Positions 1 to 7,651 of a DNA stretch of 46,665 bases are shown here, piece after piece (position 1 is the first letter of the stretch; each line of letters opens with the position of its first letter). The notes under the pieces were generated by a model. The model searched no databases, was not told the DNA's origin, and saw only the letters and a list, made by a program, of their open reading frames with translations. The stretch is from Candidatus Cybelea tumulisoli (GTDB lineage: Bacteria > Vulcanimicrobiota > Vulcanimicrobiia > Vulcanimicrobiales > Vulcanimicrobiaceae). Both the position numbers and the translations under genes were made by a program. Location of the stretch: contig PMTY01000133.1 of NCBI GenBank assembly GCA_003167155.1, positions 2,096-48,760 on the forward strand, given 5' to 3'.

Positions 1-527
1 CCGGGGTGAATGCCGAGCGTCCCGGCAACGCGGTTGCGACGCCAGGAGTCGGGAATCCAGTACTCGAGGTCATCGCCCCCAGCCGTCAACCCAATAGCGC
101 GCGCCAGCCGCAAGTTCTCGGCGAGGCGATGTCCGCCGCGCAGCGCGACCGCAACGTTGGGCCCAGTCCTGGCAATAAAGCGCGCGCTTCCACCGTATTC
201 GTGCATGTAGAGCCGCTTCGCGCCGGCTCCGCGCGCCAGCGCGGCGTACTGCCAACGCGTCGCGGGGAACGGGAGGATGGCGATGTCGTATCGCCGCGGC
301 CGCAGCTCCCGCAGCGCCCCAAGAGCGTCGACGGCGGTCGGGCGCAGCGGCAGCTGGGTGACGTTTTCCACGATGCCCAGCGCGCGCAGATATTCGCTCA
401 CGGGGGGGTGCATCGTCAGGGCGTCGACCGACCACGAGTCGCGCCGCAAGCCGCGCAAAACCGGACCGCAAGCCAGCGCATCACCGAGCCCTGGCAGCAA
501 GATCGCCAGTGCAGTACCTCGAGCCAA
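1..527 (-). CDS. Glycosyltransferase family 9 (heptosyltransferase-like), partial
   Basis: Last gene of the minus-strand envelope operon; its 3' end lies beyond base 1. Reading leftward from a TTG at 527-525 gives 175 uninterrupted codons. They begin LARGTALAILLPGLGDA, followed by a short repeat of LR and alternating hydrophobic strands ending in RRYDIAILPFPATRW and then an AKRLYMHEYGG segment. The N-terminal hydrophobic strand with a glycine-rich loop and the later YDIAI(L)PFP strand are the pattern of GT9/heptosyltransferase N-terminal Rossmann domains. These enzymes transfer a nucleotide-activated sugar to a lipid-linked or LPS-core acceptor on the cytoplasmic side. An in-frame TAA at 536-534, the stop of the upstream gene, rules out a longer form. 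GGAGAG sits 10 nt before the TTG. Family assignment is moderately sure; the sugar is unknown, and the C-terminal nucleotide-sugar domain is not visible. Confidence 0.66.
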   Translation of the reverse strand, partial: MARGTALAILLPGLGDALACGPVLRGLRRDSWSVDALTMHPPVSEYLRALGIVENVTQLPLRPTAVDALGALRELRPRRYDIAILPFPATRWQYAALARGAGAKRLYMHEYGGSARFIARTGPNVAVALRGGHRLAENLRLARAIGLTAGGDDLEYWIPDSWRRNRVAGTLGIHP

Positions 528-533
528 CCGGGG

Positions 534-1382
534 TTACTCTCCGATCGGGATGGGGATGACGATTTCGTGCGAGCCGGCGCGATCGAAGGCGCAGAAGCGT
601 TCCGGCCGGTCGTAGTAGCGCAAGATGCGCATTCGATAAAAGATCGCCAGCGTATCCACGAAGACGTTCCAAACGGCCGGTAGACGAAGCCGGCTGCAAA
701 CGCGGTTGAAGTTCACCACCACCGGAGCCTCGACGATACGGTAGCCGAAATGATGGACGTTTGCGAGCAGCTCGAGGTCGAACGCGAACCGCTTGACCAG
801 CACTCGAGGCAGTACGTGCTCGAGAACTTCGCGTTTGAAGAGCTTGATGCCGGTCTGGGTGTCGCGCACGGGCAAGCCGAAGAGCGAGCGCACCAACATG
901 AAATAGAAGAAACTGTAGATGCGCCGCAGGCGCGGATACTCCACTTTCGACTGCGGATGGAACTTCGAGCCGATCACCACGTCGGCGCCGCGCGACTTCA
1001 TGATCGTGAAGAAGTTTTCGAGCTGCTCGGGATGCAGGTCCATATCGGCATCGAGAAACGCGACGTACTCACCCTTCGAATAGGCCGTGCCGCAAATCAG
1101 CGCGTTACCCTTGCCTTCGTTGCGCCCGCAACGCACGACGCGGACGCATTCGGGCCAAACGCGCAGCGCGTTGATCGCCGCGGTATGCGTTCCGTCCAGG
1201 CTTCCGTCGTCGATGACGACGATCTCAAAATCAATACCGAGCGCGCGCATCGTTTCGACGGTTTCACACACGTTCTCGGCAATCGAATGAGCCTCGTTAT
1301 ATGCGGGCATCAAGATCGAGAGCATGGGTTGGGGACCTTGGCGTTCGCAAAAAGGCGCGCCTTCCGAAAGAAAGTTGATCAT
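534..1382 (-). CDS. GT2 family glycosyltransferase, dolichol-phosphate mannosyltransferase-like
   Basis: Encodes a GT-A fold polyprenyl-phosphate-sugar synthase or transferase. From residue 20 the protein reads MLSILMPAYNEAHSI, then IVVIDDGSLDGT (nucleotide-binding Asp), GKGNAL, and the metal-binding FLDADMDL. These are the standard motifs of DPM1-type GT2 enzymes, which move a sugar from a nucleotide donor to polyprenyl phosphate on the inner face of the membrane. Later parts carry the DTQTGIKLF segment typical of this subfamily. No C-terminal membrane helices are seen, so it is the short soluble type. The 282-aa reading starts 9 bp after murJ without a good ribosome site. The internal ATG at 1325, which starts exactly at the conserved first strand, has AAGG upstream and is an equally plausible start. 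It is followed directly by the GT9 gene, so both probably act on the same lipid-linked glycan. Confidence 0.86.
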   Translation of the reverse strand: MINFLSEGAPFCERQGPQPMLSILMPAYNEAHSIAENVCETVETMRALGIDFEIVVIDDGSLDGTHTAAINALRVWPECVRVVRCGRNEGKGNALICGTAYSKGEYVAFLDADMDLHPEQLENFFTIMKSRGADVVIGSKFHPQSKVEYPRLRRIYSFFYFMLVRSLFGLPVRDTQTGIKLFKREVLEHVLPRVLVKRFAFDLELLANVHHFGYRIVEAPVVVNFNRVCSRLRLPAVWNVFVDTLAIFYRMRILRYYDRPERFCAFDRAGSHEIVIPIPIGE

Positions 1383-1391
1383 AGTTAATAA

Positions 1392-3080
1392 TTACGCGAT
1401 CGGGGCTTCGCGGTTCTCCGGCGGGCTAACGAGGTTGCGTTCGAACTTGGCAACGATGGTGTGCCAGGCGAGGTCGAGCTCCTCCACGTCAAGCATGCGG
1501 GCGAATGCGATAAAAACGGTCGCGCCGATCGCCATCTGACCGAAAAGGAACCAGGCACGCGAGGCCAGCGTGGCCTCGGGCGTCACGCCCAACGCGCCGA
1601 TCCAATGCAGTGCGGCAAGCATCGCAAGCGAGCAGACCACGATCTTTCCAATCGAGAGAACGAGGGCCCCCCAGTCGATTCCCGAGACCAGCCGTGCGGT
1701 CAGCATCAGTAAGAGCACGGCCTGCACCGTCTGGCTGGTCGAGTTTGCAAGCAAGAGGCCGCGCGCCCCCAAGCCGGGCAGCCAGACCAGTGAAAGCAGC
1801 ACGTTGAGGACGACGGTGATGACGGAGATGGTAACCGGCCAGAGGGTTTCGCGGCAGGCAAAGCAGCAGCGGGTCAATACCACGTTGGCACCCAGCGCGA
1901 CTAAGCCCAGCGCCGCGTAGGGTAGCAGTCCGGCGGTCAGATCGGTCGCGCCGGCTTGAAAGGTTCCGCGTTCGAAGAGCGCCTGCACCAACGGATGCGA
2001 GAGGACGACGAGCGCGCAGGCGGATGGAATGGTGATGAAGTTCACCAACCGCAGACCGGTAACGACGCTGCGCGCGACGCCGCGGCGGTTCTCTCGCGCA
2101 AACTGCGCGGCCAGCAACGGAAATATCACGGTCGCAATGGCGGCCGCAAAGACCTGCTGCGGAAAGTTGACGAGCTTCGTCGCGTAGTTCATGCCCGCGA
2201 TGTATCCCGGCGCGAGCGTCGATGCGAAGAAGCGGTCGAAAAAGAGGGCGAGTTGGCCCGCCGCCGAGCCAACGATGATCGGCCCCAGCAAGACCCAGAT
2301 CTTCTTGAGCCCGGGGTGGTGCAGGTCGATGATCGGCCGGTACTTGCCGATGGAGAGAAAGGCTGGAAGCTGAACGAGCATCTGCGCCGTTAAGCCCAGC
2401 GCGGTTCCGACGACGAGGGCGTAGATTCCCATGCCGTGGTTGAGCAGAACGACGCAAGCGATCGTCACGATGTTCACGCCCACGCCGACGAGGGCCGCGG
2501 AACGGAAGCGATGATACGCATTGAGCATCGCCGAGAGCACGCCGCTCAGACTGACGGCGACGATGCTGGGCATCAGCCAGCGCGTCATCTTGATTGCAAC
2601 GCCCATCTGCGGCGCCGGGAACCCATGCGCGATAATCGGCACGTACCATCGCGCCGTGAAGAAACCGATAATGGCGCAGCCAGTGACCACGATCGCTAGG
2701 ATGTTGACCGTCGTGCTGGCCAAGCGCCAAGCTTCGTCTTCCTTGCGATGCGCGAGATACTCCGAGAACGTCGGAACCAGCGCGCTCACGAGCGCGCCGT
2801 TGAAGACGCCGAAGAGTATCGTCGGGACCGTCGCGGCCGCGAGAAACGTATCCATCTCCCAGCGCGTCCCGTAATAACGCGCGCTAACGACCTCTCGCGC
2901 GAAACCGAGCAGCGTCGATGCAAACGTGGCCCCCATGATAAAGAAGGTGGAACCGGCGATGGAGATGCGATGGCGCGGGTGCTCCCCCCGCCGGGGAACG
3001 GCCCGCAGGTACGGCTTAATGCGCTCCGTCCCTCCGAAGGACTGCCGGGACCGTCTTAGCGATGATGAGCAGATCCCCAA
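1392..3080 (-). CDS. murJ: MurJ/MviN family lipid II flippase
   Basis: Polytopic membrane protein (562 aa in the longest reading; MurJ is usually 500-550) that translocates lipid-linked cell-wall precursor across the cytoplasmic membrane. The first helix carries TLLGFAREVVSARYYG and the loop MDTFLAAATVPTILF, close to the MurJ pattern L(x)G(F)xR(D/E) ... D(A)FxxAfxiPn. About 13-14 hydrophobic segments follow, including SGVLSAMLNAYHRF and the SGxGxLxxRxF-like central helices. The start is unclear. The TTG at 3080 overlaps the preceding sugar-transferase gene by 65 bp. A GGAGGG lies 9 nt before an ATT (3020-3018) that overlaps the upstream TAA. The first ATG (residue 49) would remove part of helix 1 and is unlikely. 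MurJ paralogues also occur in exopolysaccharide operons, so the substrate could be another lipid-linked glycan. Confidence 0.92.
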   Translation of the reverse strand: MGICSSSLRRSRQSFGGTERIKPYLRAVPRRGEHPRHRISIAGSTFFIMGATFASTLLGFAREVVSARYYGTRWEMDTFLAAATVPTILFGVFNGALVSALVPTFSEYLAHRKEDEAWRLASTTVNILAIVVTGCAIIGFFTARWYVPIIAHGFPAPQMGVAIKMTRWLMPSIVAVSLSGVLSAMLNAYHRFRSAALVGVGVNIVTIACVVLLNHGMGIYALVVGTALGLTAQMLVQLPAFLSIGKYRPIIDLHHPGLKKIWVLLGPIIVGSAAGQLALFFDRFFASTLAPGYIAGMNYATKLVNFPQQVFAAAIATVIFPLLAAQFARENRRGVARSVVTGLRLVNFITIPSACALVVLSHPLVQALFERGTFQAGATDLTAGLLPYAALGLVALGANVVLTRCCFACRETLWPVTISVITVVLNVLLSLVWLPGLGARGLLLANSTSQTVQAVLLLMLTARLVSGIDWGALVLSIGKIVVCSLAMLAALHWIGALGVTPEATLASRAWFLFGQMAIGATVFIAFARMLDVEELDLAWHTIVAKFERNLVSPPENREAPIA

Positions 3081-3669
3081 TCGGCGTCCACGAATCCACG
3101 TATTGGTTGTCGAGTTCCATCCAGTGCTCGAACGAAACGTCGCTGCGGCCGTTGATCTGCCACAGGCAGGTTACCCCCTGGGGAACGCTCAGACGGCGCA
3201 ATGCGATTGCGTCGTAGTGCGCTACTTCGCTCGGCAAAGCGGGGCGGGGACCGACCAGCGACATATCGCCGAGGACGACGTTGACGAGGTTCGGCAGCTC
3301 GTCGATGCTCGCGCGCCGGAGAAAACGGCCAAGTGGATGAAGCCGCGGATCGTTGCGGATCTTGAAGACGGGGCCGTCGACTTCGTTGAGGTGCATGACG
3401 CTGTGGCGCAGCGCGTGCGCGCCGTTGACCATCGTACGGAGCTTGAACATCTTGAAGCGGCGGCCGTGCATGCCGACACGTTCCTGCGCGAAAAACGGAG
3501 TGCCGCCGGTAACGCACGCGATCGCCAGCGCGGCGAGAATTACGGCCGGCGCGCTAATGACGAGCAGCAGGCTGCCGGCGACGACGTCAATCCATCGTTT
3601 GAGTGACGGCCACGATTCCGGAACCTCGCGTTCGCCCGGAGCGTTGACGGCCATTTGCATCGCGTTCAA
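3016..3669 (-). CDS. Bacterial sugar transferase (undecaprenyl-phosphate phosphoglycosyltransferase)
   Basis: A monotopic phosphoglycosyltransferase of the WcaJ/PglC/ExoY family (217 aa, the short form without the N-terminal membrane bundle). It would transfer a sugar-1-phosphate to undecaprenyl phosphate and so start a polysaccharide repeat unit. Visible family features in order are KRWIDVVAGSLLLVISAPAV (re-entrant membrane helix), FKMFKLRTM, VFKIRNDPRLHPLG, the catalytic Asp-Glu in RASIDELPNLVNVVLGDM, SLVGPRPALP, and LWQINGRSDVSF. The start is a TTG overlapping the deoB TGA (TTGA). ATG codons at 3660 and 3654 are alternatives. Its position between deoB and murJ marks this operon as a surface-glycan operon; the primed sugar cannot be told from sequence. 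Confidence 0.93.
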   Translation of the reverse strand: MNAMQMAVNAPGEREVPESWPSLKRWIDVVAGSLLLVISAPAVILAALAIACVTGGTPFFAQERVGMHGRRFKMFKLRTMVNGAHALRHSVMHLNEVDGPVFKIRNDPRLHPLGRFLRRASIDELPNLVNVVLGDMSLVGPRPALPSEVAHYDAIALRRLSVPQGVTCLWQINGRSDVSFEHWMELDNQYVDSWTPIGDLLIIAKTVPAVLRRDGAH

Positions 3670-4784
3670 CTCAAGAGCGCCTTCTCGACGCTGTGACCCA
3701 CGAGGTCGAGTCCTTCGATTTCACCTAACATGGCTCCGGGCGAAGGACTCAAGTGGATGAAGGGCACGAACTCGCGCGTATGATCGGTCCCGGGGGCCGT
3801 CGGATCGCAGCCGTGATCGGCGGTAACGATCAGCTCGTCGCCCGGCCGAAGCAGTGCCTCGAGCGCCGGCAGTCGCGCATCGAACGCCCCGAGGGCAGCA
3901 GCGTAGCCGCGGACGTCGCGCCGATGGCCAAACTTCGAATCAAAGTCGTTGAGATTCGTGAATATGAAGCCGTGATCGACCTGGTTCAGCAACTCGATCG
4001 TCTTCTCCATTGCGTCGCCGTTGTCGACGGCGCGCACCGTTGAGGTAATTGACCGACCGCAGTAGATATCGCATATCTTACCGACTGCATGCACCTCGAC
4101 ATACCCCGTTCTGAGTTGGTCAAGCAGATTAGGGGGCGGCTCGACCGCATAGTCCCGCCGATTCGGCGTCCGCCTGAAAGCCCCCGGTTTTCCGACGAAG
4201 GGCCGGGCGATGACCCGGTTGACATTGTGGGGGGGCCGCAGCATCTCCCGCGCCTTCTCACTCCATTCGTAGAGCCGCCCCAGCGGTATCACCGCTTCAT
4301 GTGCCGCGATTTGGAAGACCGAATCGGCCGAGGTATAGAGGATCGGCCGGCCGGAGGCCATGTGGGCCGCGCCGAGCTCTTCGATGATCTCGGTCCCGGA
4401 GGCTGGGATGTTTCCGAGCGGCAGCTTGCCGGTAATTCGCGCGAACGCCTCGATCACGTCCTCCGGAAAGCCGTTTGGATACGTAGGAAAGGGTACGGAC
4501 GTAGTGATCCCCATCATCTCCCAATGGCCGGTGATCGTATCTTTGCCGCGGCTTCGCTCGCGCAGGCGCGCGATCCGCGCCCGCGGATCCGCAACGGCGG
4601 CGACCCCCGAAACCGGCGTCAGAAGCCCGAGGCCTAAACGCTCGAGGTTCGGCAGATGCAGCGAACCGAGGCCCCGCGCGACGTTGCCGATCGTGTTTGC
4701 CCCCGGCGCATCGCCGTAGGTACCGGCGTCATCAAGTGCGCCGACGCCTCCCGAATCGATCACGATTGCGACCACACGCTTCAT
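3666..4784 (-). CDS. deoB: Phosphopentomutase
   Basis: Interconverts ribose/deoxyribose 1-phosphate and 5-phosphate in nucleoside catabolism. It is an alkaline-phosphatase-superfamily enzyme with two metal ions. Seen are the N-terminal metal strand VVAIVIDSGGVGALDDAG with the following YGDAPGANTIGN, then KDTITGHWEMMGI, FTNLNDFDSKFGHRRD, and the C-terminal metal site LIVTADHGCDPTAPGTDHTREFVP. The order and spacing are those of DeoB, and the 372-aa length is slightly below the usual 390-400. It is first in the minus-strand operon and its TGA overlaps the sugar-transferase start, so a nucleoside-salvage enzyme is translationally coupled to a glycan operon. The 82-bp space to the divergent LptD-like gene must hold both promoters; I see no convincing -35/-10 pair in it. 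Confidence 0.96.
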   Translation of the reverse strand: MKRVVAIVIDSGGVGALDDAGTYGDAPGANTIGNVARGLGSLHLPNLERLGLGLLTPVSGVAAVADPRARIARLRERSRGKDTITGHWEMMGITTSVPFPTYPNGFPEDVIEAFARITGKLPLGNIPASGTEIIEELGAAHMASGRPILYTSADSVFQIAAHEAVIPLGRLYEWSEKAREMLRPPHNVNRVIARPFVGKPGAFRRTPNRRDYAVEPPPNLLDQLRTGYVEVHAVGKICDIYCGRSITSTVRAVDNGDAMEKTIELLNQVDHGFIFTNLNDFDSKFGHRRDVRGYAAALGAFDARLPALEALLRPGDELIVTADHGCDPTAPGTDHTREFVPFIHLSPSPGAMLGEIEGLDLVGHSVEKALLS

Positions 4785-4866
4785 CAGACTTTAATCCGTC
4801 CCGTGCCCTTTCGGAGCCTGTCGGCATTGAAAGACACGCGTTGCGGCCGTCGAAACGCCTGCGGCT

Positions 4867-6762
4867 GTGCCACGAATAGCATTATCGGCCGCGATCTCGA
4901 TACTGATGCTTATTCTCGCAAGCGCTGCGGCGCGAGCGCAAAGCACGCCGATGACGCTGCTCTATCTGAACGCAAAGTCGATCAATTTCTATTACGACCG
5001 CTTCTTGCTCGAAGCCGACGGCAACGTACGCCTGCGGACGAGCGACGGCTTCACCGTAACCGGCGATGCTTTCTCGATGGACCTCAAGCTCAACCGGTTT
5101 CTCGTGGCAGGGCACGTGACGCTCCACGATCCCAGCGGTACGGTCAGCGGCGCGGCCATCTCCGATTTCCTCGATTTCAAGCGTATTTACTTCGTGCCGG
5201 TGACGAGCGAACCCGACCGGTGGACCTTTCTCAACGGCGACCTGGCGCACCCCGCAAAGGGCCGCGTGATGCCAGGCGACGCGTTTTACTTTCCGCCGAT
5301 CACGACCAAGCCCGACATGACCGGCACGGGCGCCATCGTCGGCACGAAAACCTACGTGCGCTTTGTCGGAGCGGTGGCTTACGTCGGAGGTGTCGGCATC
5401 CCCTTGGGAAGCAACGTCATCAGCTTCTCCTCGAATCAATACTTCGCGCAAAACTCGCTCTCCGGTGCGACGGCGGACATCACTTGGCAAGTAGCCGGCA
5501 GCCCGAATGCATTGACGGCGCTCCATTTGCGGTATGATCCGACGTATAAGCTGTATGGGTCCGTGGAACAGCATTTCGTGGGCGATCATGAATACGCGAT
5601 CTTGTCGGTGAATCCCGCGACGCGGGCAGAGAAATGGTGGAATGCCATGCTGTACGAAAAGCTCGGCAGCCGCTTCCAAATTCAAAGCTTCACGCAATAC
5701 TACGCGCAGCAGAACTATCTCCAACTGCCGCGCTCGGCACAACAGACGACGTGGATCAACGCGACGTACGCGTTTCCGCATTCCTACGTTACGGGCACGT
5801 CGCAGCTGGTCAACTACAACCTCCTGGGACCCGGGTCGCTCGAGGTCCCGCACGCCCTCGGGGGCAGCCTGGATCACCCCTCGTACCTGCAAGTAACGGC
5901 CAACAGCTTTCAAAATCGCATTGCCAAGCTTCCGCTTTATGAAAGCATCTACGAGGGGTACGGCTTCGCGCACGACTCGGTCGGCGCCCAGTATCTCAAC
6001 GGCTTCGCGCAGTATCCGGAGTTCCCGCCGCTCCAGGTTCCCGGATTGCAATCGTACGGTGCGCTCTGCGCCTACCAATATCCAACCCCGCCACACCACC
6101 ACCTTAGCTATTACTGCCCGACCTACACGTCGATCTACAACACGGTTCTGGGGTTCAATCTCTTTACGCCGTCGCTCAAGCTCAACCACCCCGACAATCC
6201 GTACCAGGAATACTACTTCAACGCTTCACTCAACAAGCAGCGCCAGTGGAACTCACTGCCGCACTACATCGACAACACGAATACGACGCTGACGATCAGC
6301 CGCCAGCCCTCGCGATCGCTCCACATGTATGCCGGTTACGAGATTCAAAACGTCGGCGACCACTATATCAACGGCGGCTACGAGCAATGCACCGGTCCCG
6401 GCACGACGTACTGCCCGGATAGTTTTACGTCGTTTCGGGGCGTTGCGACGTTACGCACGACCAGCTTCGGATTCAACGACGTGCCGACGCCGGATTTCAA
6501 CTTCTCGCTGCTCGTTCGGCATCACCAGGATTTTCCAATTCCGGTGCCGGGGCTCTTCGCCTTTCCTGAAAACAACATTCTGGGTCAGCCGCTCTATTCG
6601 TGGTGGCTGGGACAACCGCCGTACGACGCGACCGCCGACGTCCGCTTCAAGATCCTTCCGCACACGCTCGTCGATCTCTCGCGCACGCTTTACTGGTACG
6701 GCAATCCGTACCGGGCGCAATATTGGCAGCCTAACTTCGTGATCCAGTTGCTGCCGATATGA
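4867..6762 (+). CDS. LptD/OstA-like outer-membrane protein
   Basis: 631-aa secreted protein with an N-terminal signal peptide (ALSAAISILMLILASAAARA, cleavage likely after ARA). The OstA/LptA-like beta-jellyroll follows at about residues 30-130 (LNAKSINFYYDRFLLEADGN, VRLRTSDGFTVTGDAFSMDL, RFLVAGHVTLHDPSGTVSG). The rest, to the C-terminus, is rich in alternating aromatic and polar strands and ends LSRTLYWYGNPYRAQYWQP then FVIQLLPI, as expected of an outer-membrane barrel. In diderm bacteria this architecture inserts LPS (LptD) or exports other glycolipids or glycans. Being first in an operon with a CBM-like protein and a GH10 enzyme, a role in glycan export is possible but is inference. Start is GTG at 4867, the only start codon between an upstream in-frame stop and the signal peptide; no strong ribosome site is visible. 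Confidence 0.72.
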   Translation: MPRIALSAAISILMLILASAAARAQSTPMTLLYLNAKSINFYYDRFLLEADGNVRLRTSDGFTVTGDAFSMDLKLNRFLVAGHVTLHDPSGTVSGAAISDFLDFKRIYFVPVTSEPDRWTFLNGDLAHPAKGRVMPGDAFYFPPITTKPDMTGTGAIVGTKTYVRFVGAVAYVGGVGIPLGSNVISFSSNQYFAQNSLSGATADITWQVAGSPNALTALHLRYDPTYKLYGSVEQHFVGDHEYAILSVNPATRAEKWWNAMLYEKLGSRFQIQSFTQYYAQQNYLQLPRSAQQTTWINATYAFPHSYVTGTSQLVNYNLLGPGSLEVPHALGGSLDHPSYLQVTANSFQNRIAKLPLYESIYEGYGFAHDSVGAQYLNGFAQYPEFPPLQVPGLQSYGALCAYQYPTPPHHHLSYYCPTYTSIYNTVLGFNLFTPSLKLNHPDNPYQEYYFNASLNKQRQWNSLPHYIDNTNTTLTISRQPSRSLHMYAGYEIQNVGDHYINGGYEQCTGPGTTYCPDSFTSFRGVATLRTTSFGFNDVPTPDFNFSLLVRHHQDFPIPVPGLFAFPENNILGQPLYSWWLGQPPYDATADVRFKILPHTLVDLSRTLYWYGNPYRAQYWQPNFVIQLLPI

Positions 6763-7634
6763 CGCTCAGTCCTTCGACTGCGCTCAGGATGACAATGGTG
6801 ATGGCGCTCGCGGCGCTCATTGCGGCGGGTCCTTCGATCGTCGTCACCGGCCAGCTGCTCGACTATCAGGACGGCTTCGTCTTCTTCACGACCGGCGACG
6901 GTTTCCGGGTCGCGCCCGCAATCGTGATCCACGACGCAAAAACCGGAGGCCCGACCAAGCTCGTTCCGGCGGCGCGCATCTGGGCCCGCGCCACTTTTGA
7001 CGCCACCGGCACGGTGACCGAACTCGATCTTTCGCGGGCACCGTTGCCGCCCGAGGGTAACTTCGCCGACGTGACGCGCTTTGCGGTCGCAGCCTCGTCG
7101 CCGGCGCCGAATCCGGATCTGCTTGCATACGCGAATCTCGCGACCCCGGCACCCGGTGGCGGTGCCCCGACGAACGTGAGCTACTCGGGCAAGCCGGTGC
7201 TCGTGACATTCATCGTGCAGGTCCCGCCGACGACGCCGCTTACGTCGAGCGTGTATATCTCGACCGATCAAAGCGCATGGAACGCCCAAGCGATCCCCAT
7301 GGACCGCATCGACGCCCTGCACTATGAGATCACGCGCCGCTATCCGTCGGGCACGATCTTCAACTATCTCTACGACCGTGGATCGCTTCAGTCGGAGGAG
7401 ATCGCGCAAAACGGCCTCTCCCGCCCGCCGCGCAAGTTCGTCGTTCCCGATGCCGACGTACGGACGGTCAGCGATACGGTTTACGCATGGCAAGACCAAG
7501 TGCCGGGAAGCATCAATCAGCAGCAGCCGCAAATCATGCCGACGCCCTACAACCCCGCACCGTTCCCGAATCTTCCGCCGGGGCTGCCGCCGCCCCAACC
7601 GCCGCAATCGCACAAGCCCCCGCCGGCGCGCTGA
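6759..7634 (+). CDS. Secreted protein with CBM20-like carbohydrate-binding fold
   Basis: The reading frame begins with an ATG overlapping the preceding TGA (ATGA). The first 10 codons are, however, a dispersed 26-bp repeat, and the natural start may be the ATG at 6795, which has AGGA 5 nt upstream inside the repeat. A hydrophobic signal (VMALAALIAAG) follows, then a short beta-rich domain (SIVVTGQLLDYQDGFVFFTT). At about residues 145-255 lies a segment with the pattern VTFIVQVPP, TSSVYISTDQSAWNAQAIPM, a Tyr, PSGTIFNYLYDRG, EE, R.F.VP and DTVYAWQD. This order resembles starch-binding-type (CBM20/48) beta-sandwich domains. The tail is proline-rich (residues 265-291). Probable role: periplasmic or surface glycan binding. 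The fold assignment is by eye and needs a profile search. Confidence 0.62.
   Translation: MTLSPSTALRMTMVMALAALIAAGPSIVVTGQLLDYQDGFVFFTTGDGFRVAPAIVIHDAKTGGPTKLVPAARIWARATFDATGTVTELDLSRAPLPPEGNFADVTRFAVAASSPAPNPDLLAYANLATPAPGGGAPTNVSYSGKPVLVTFIVQVPPTTPLTSSVYISTDQSAWNAQAIPMDRIDALHYEITRRYPSGTIFNYLYDRGSLQSEEIAQNGLSRPPRKFVVPDADVRTVSDTVYAWQDQVPGSINQQQPQIMPTPYNPAPFPNLPPGLPPPQPPQSHKPPPAR
6769..6794 (-). repeat. Dispersed 26-bp repeat, copy 1
   Basis: On the minus strand this reads TGTCATCCTGAGCGCAGTCG followed by AAGGAC. It is identical over all 26 bases to the copy at 31775-31800 on the plus strand and 24/26 identical to the copy at 35922-35947. It sits at the junction of the LptD-like gene and the next gene, inside the annotated start. 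On the plus strand its end, CAGGATGACA, places AGGA just upstream of an ATG. Confidence 0.85.
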
Positions 7635-7651
7635 ACCGGCGCGGGGTCTGC

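Noticed and set aside
4882-6189. 435-codon minus-strand frame opposite the LptD-like gene
   Set aside because: Arg/Val/Glu-rich mirror translation, no signal, no family; the plus strand has signal peptide and OstA motifs.
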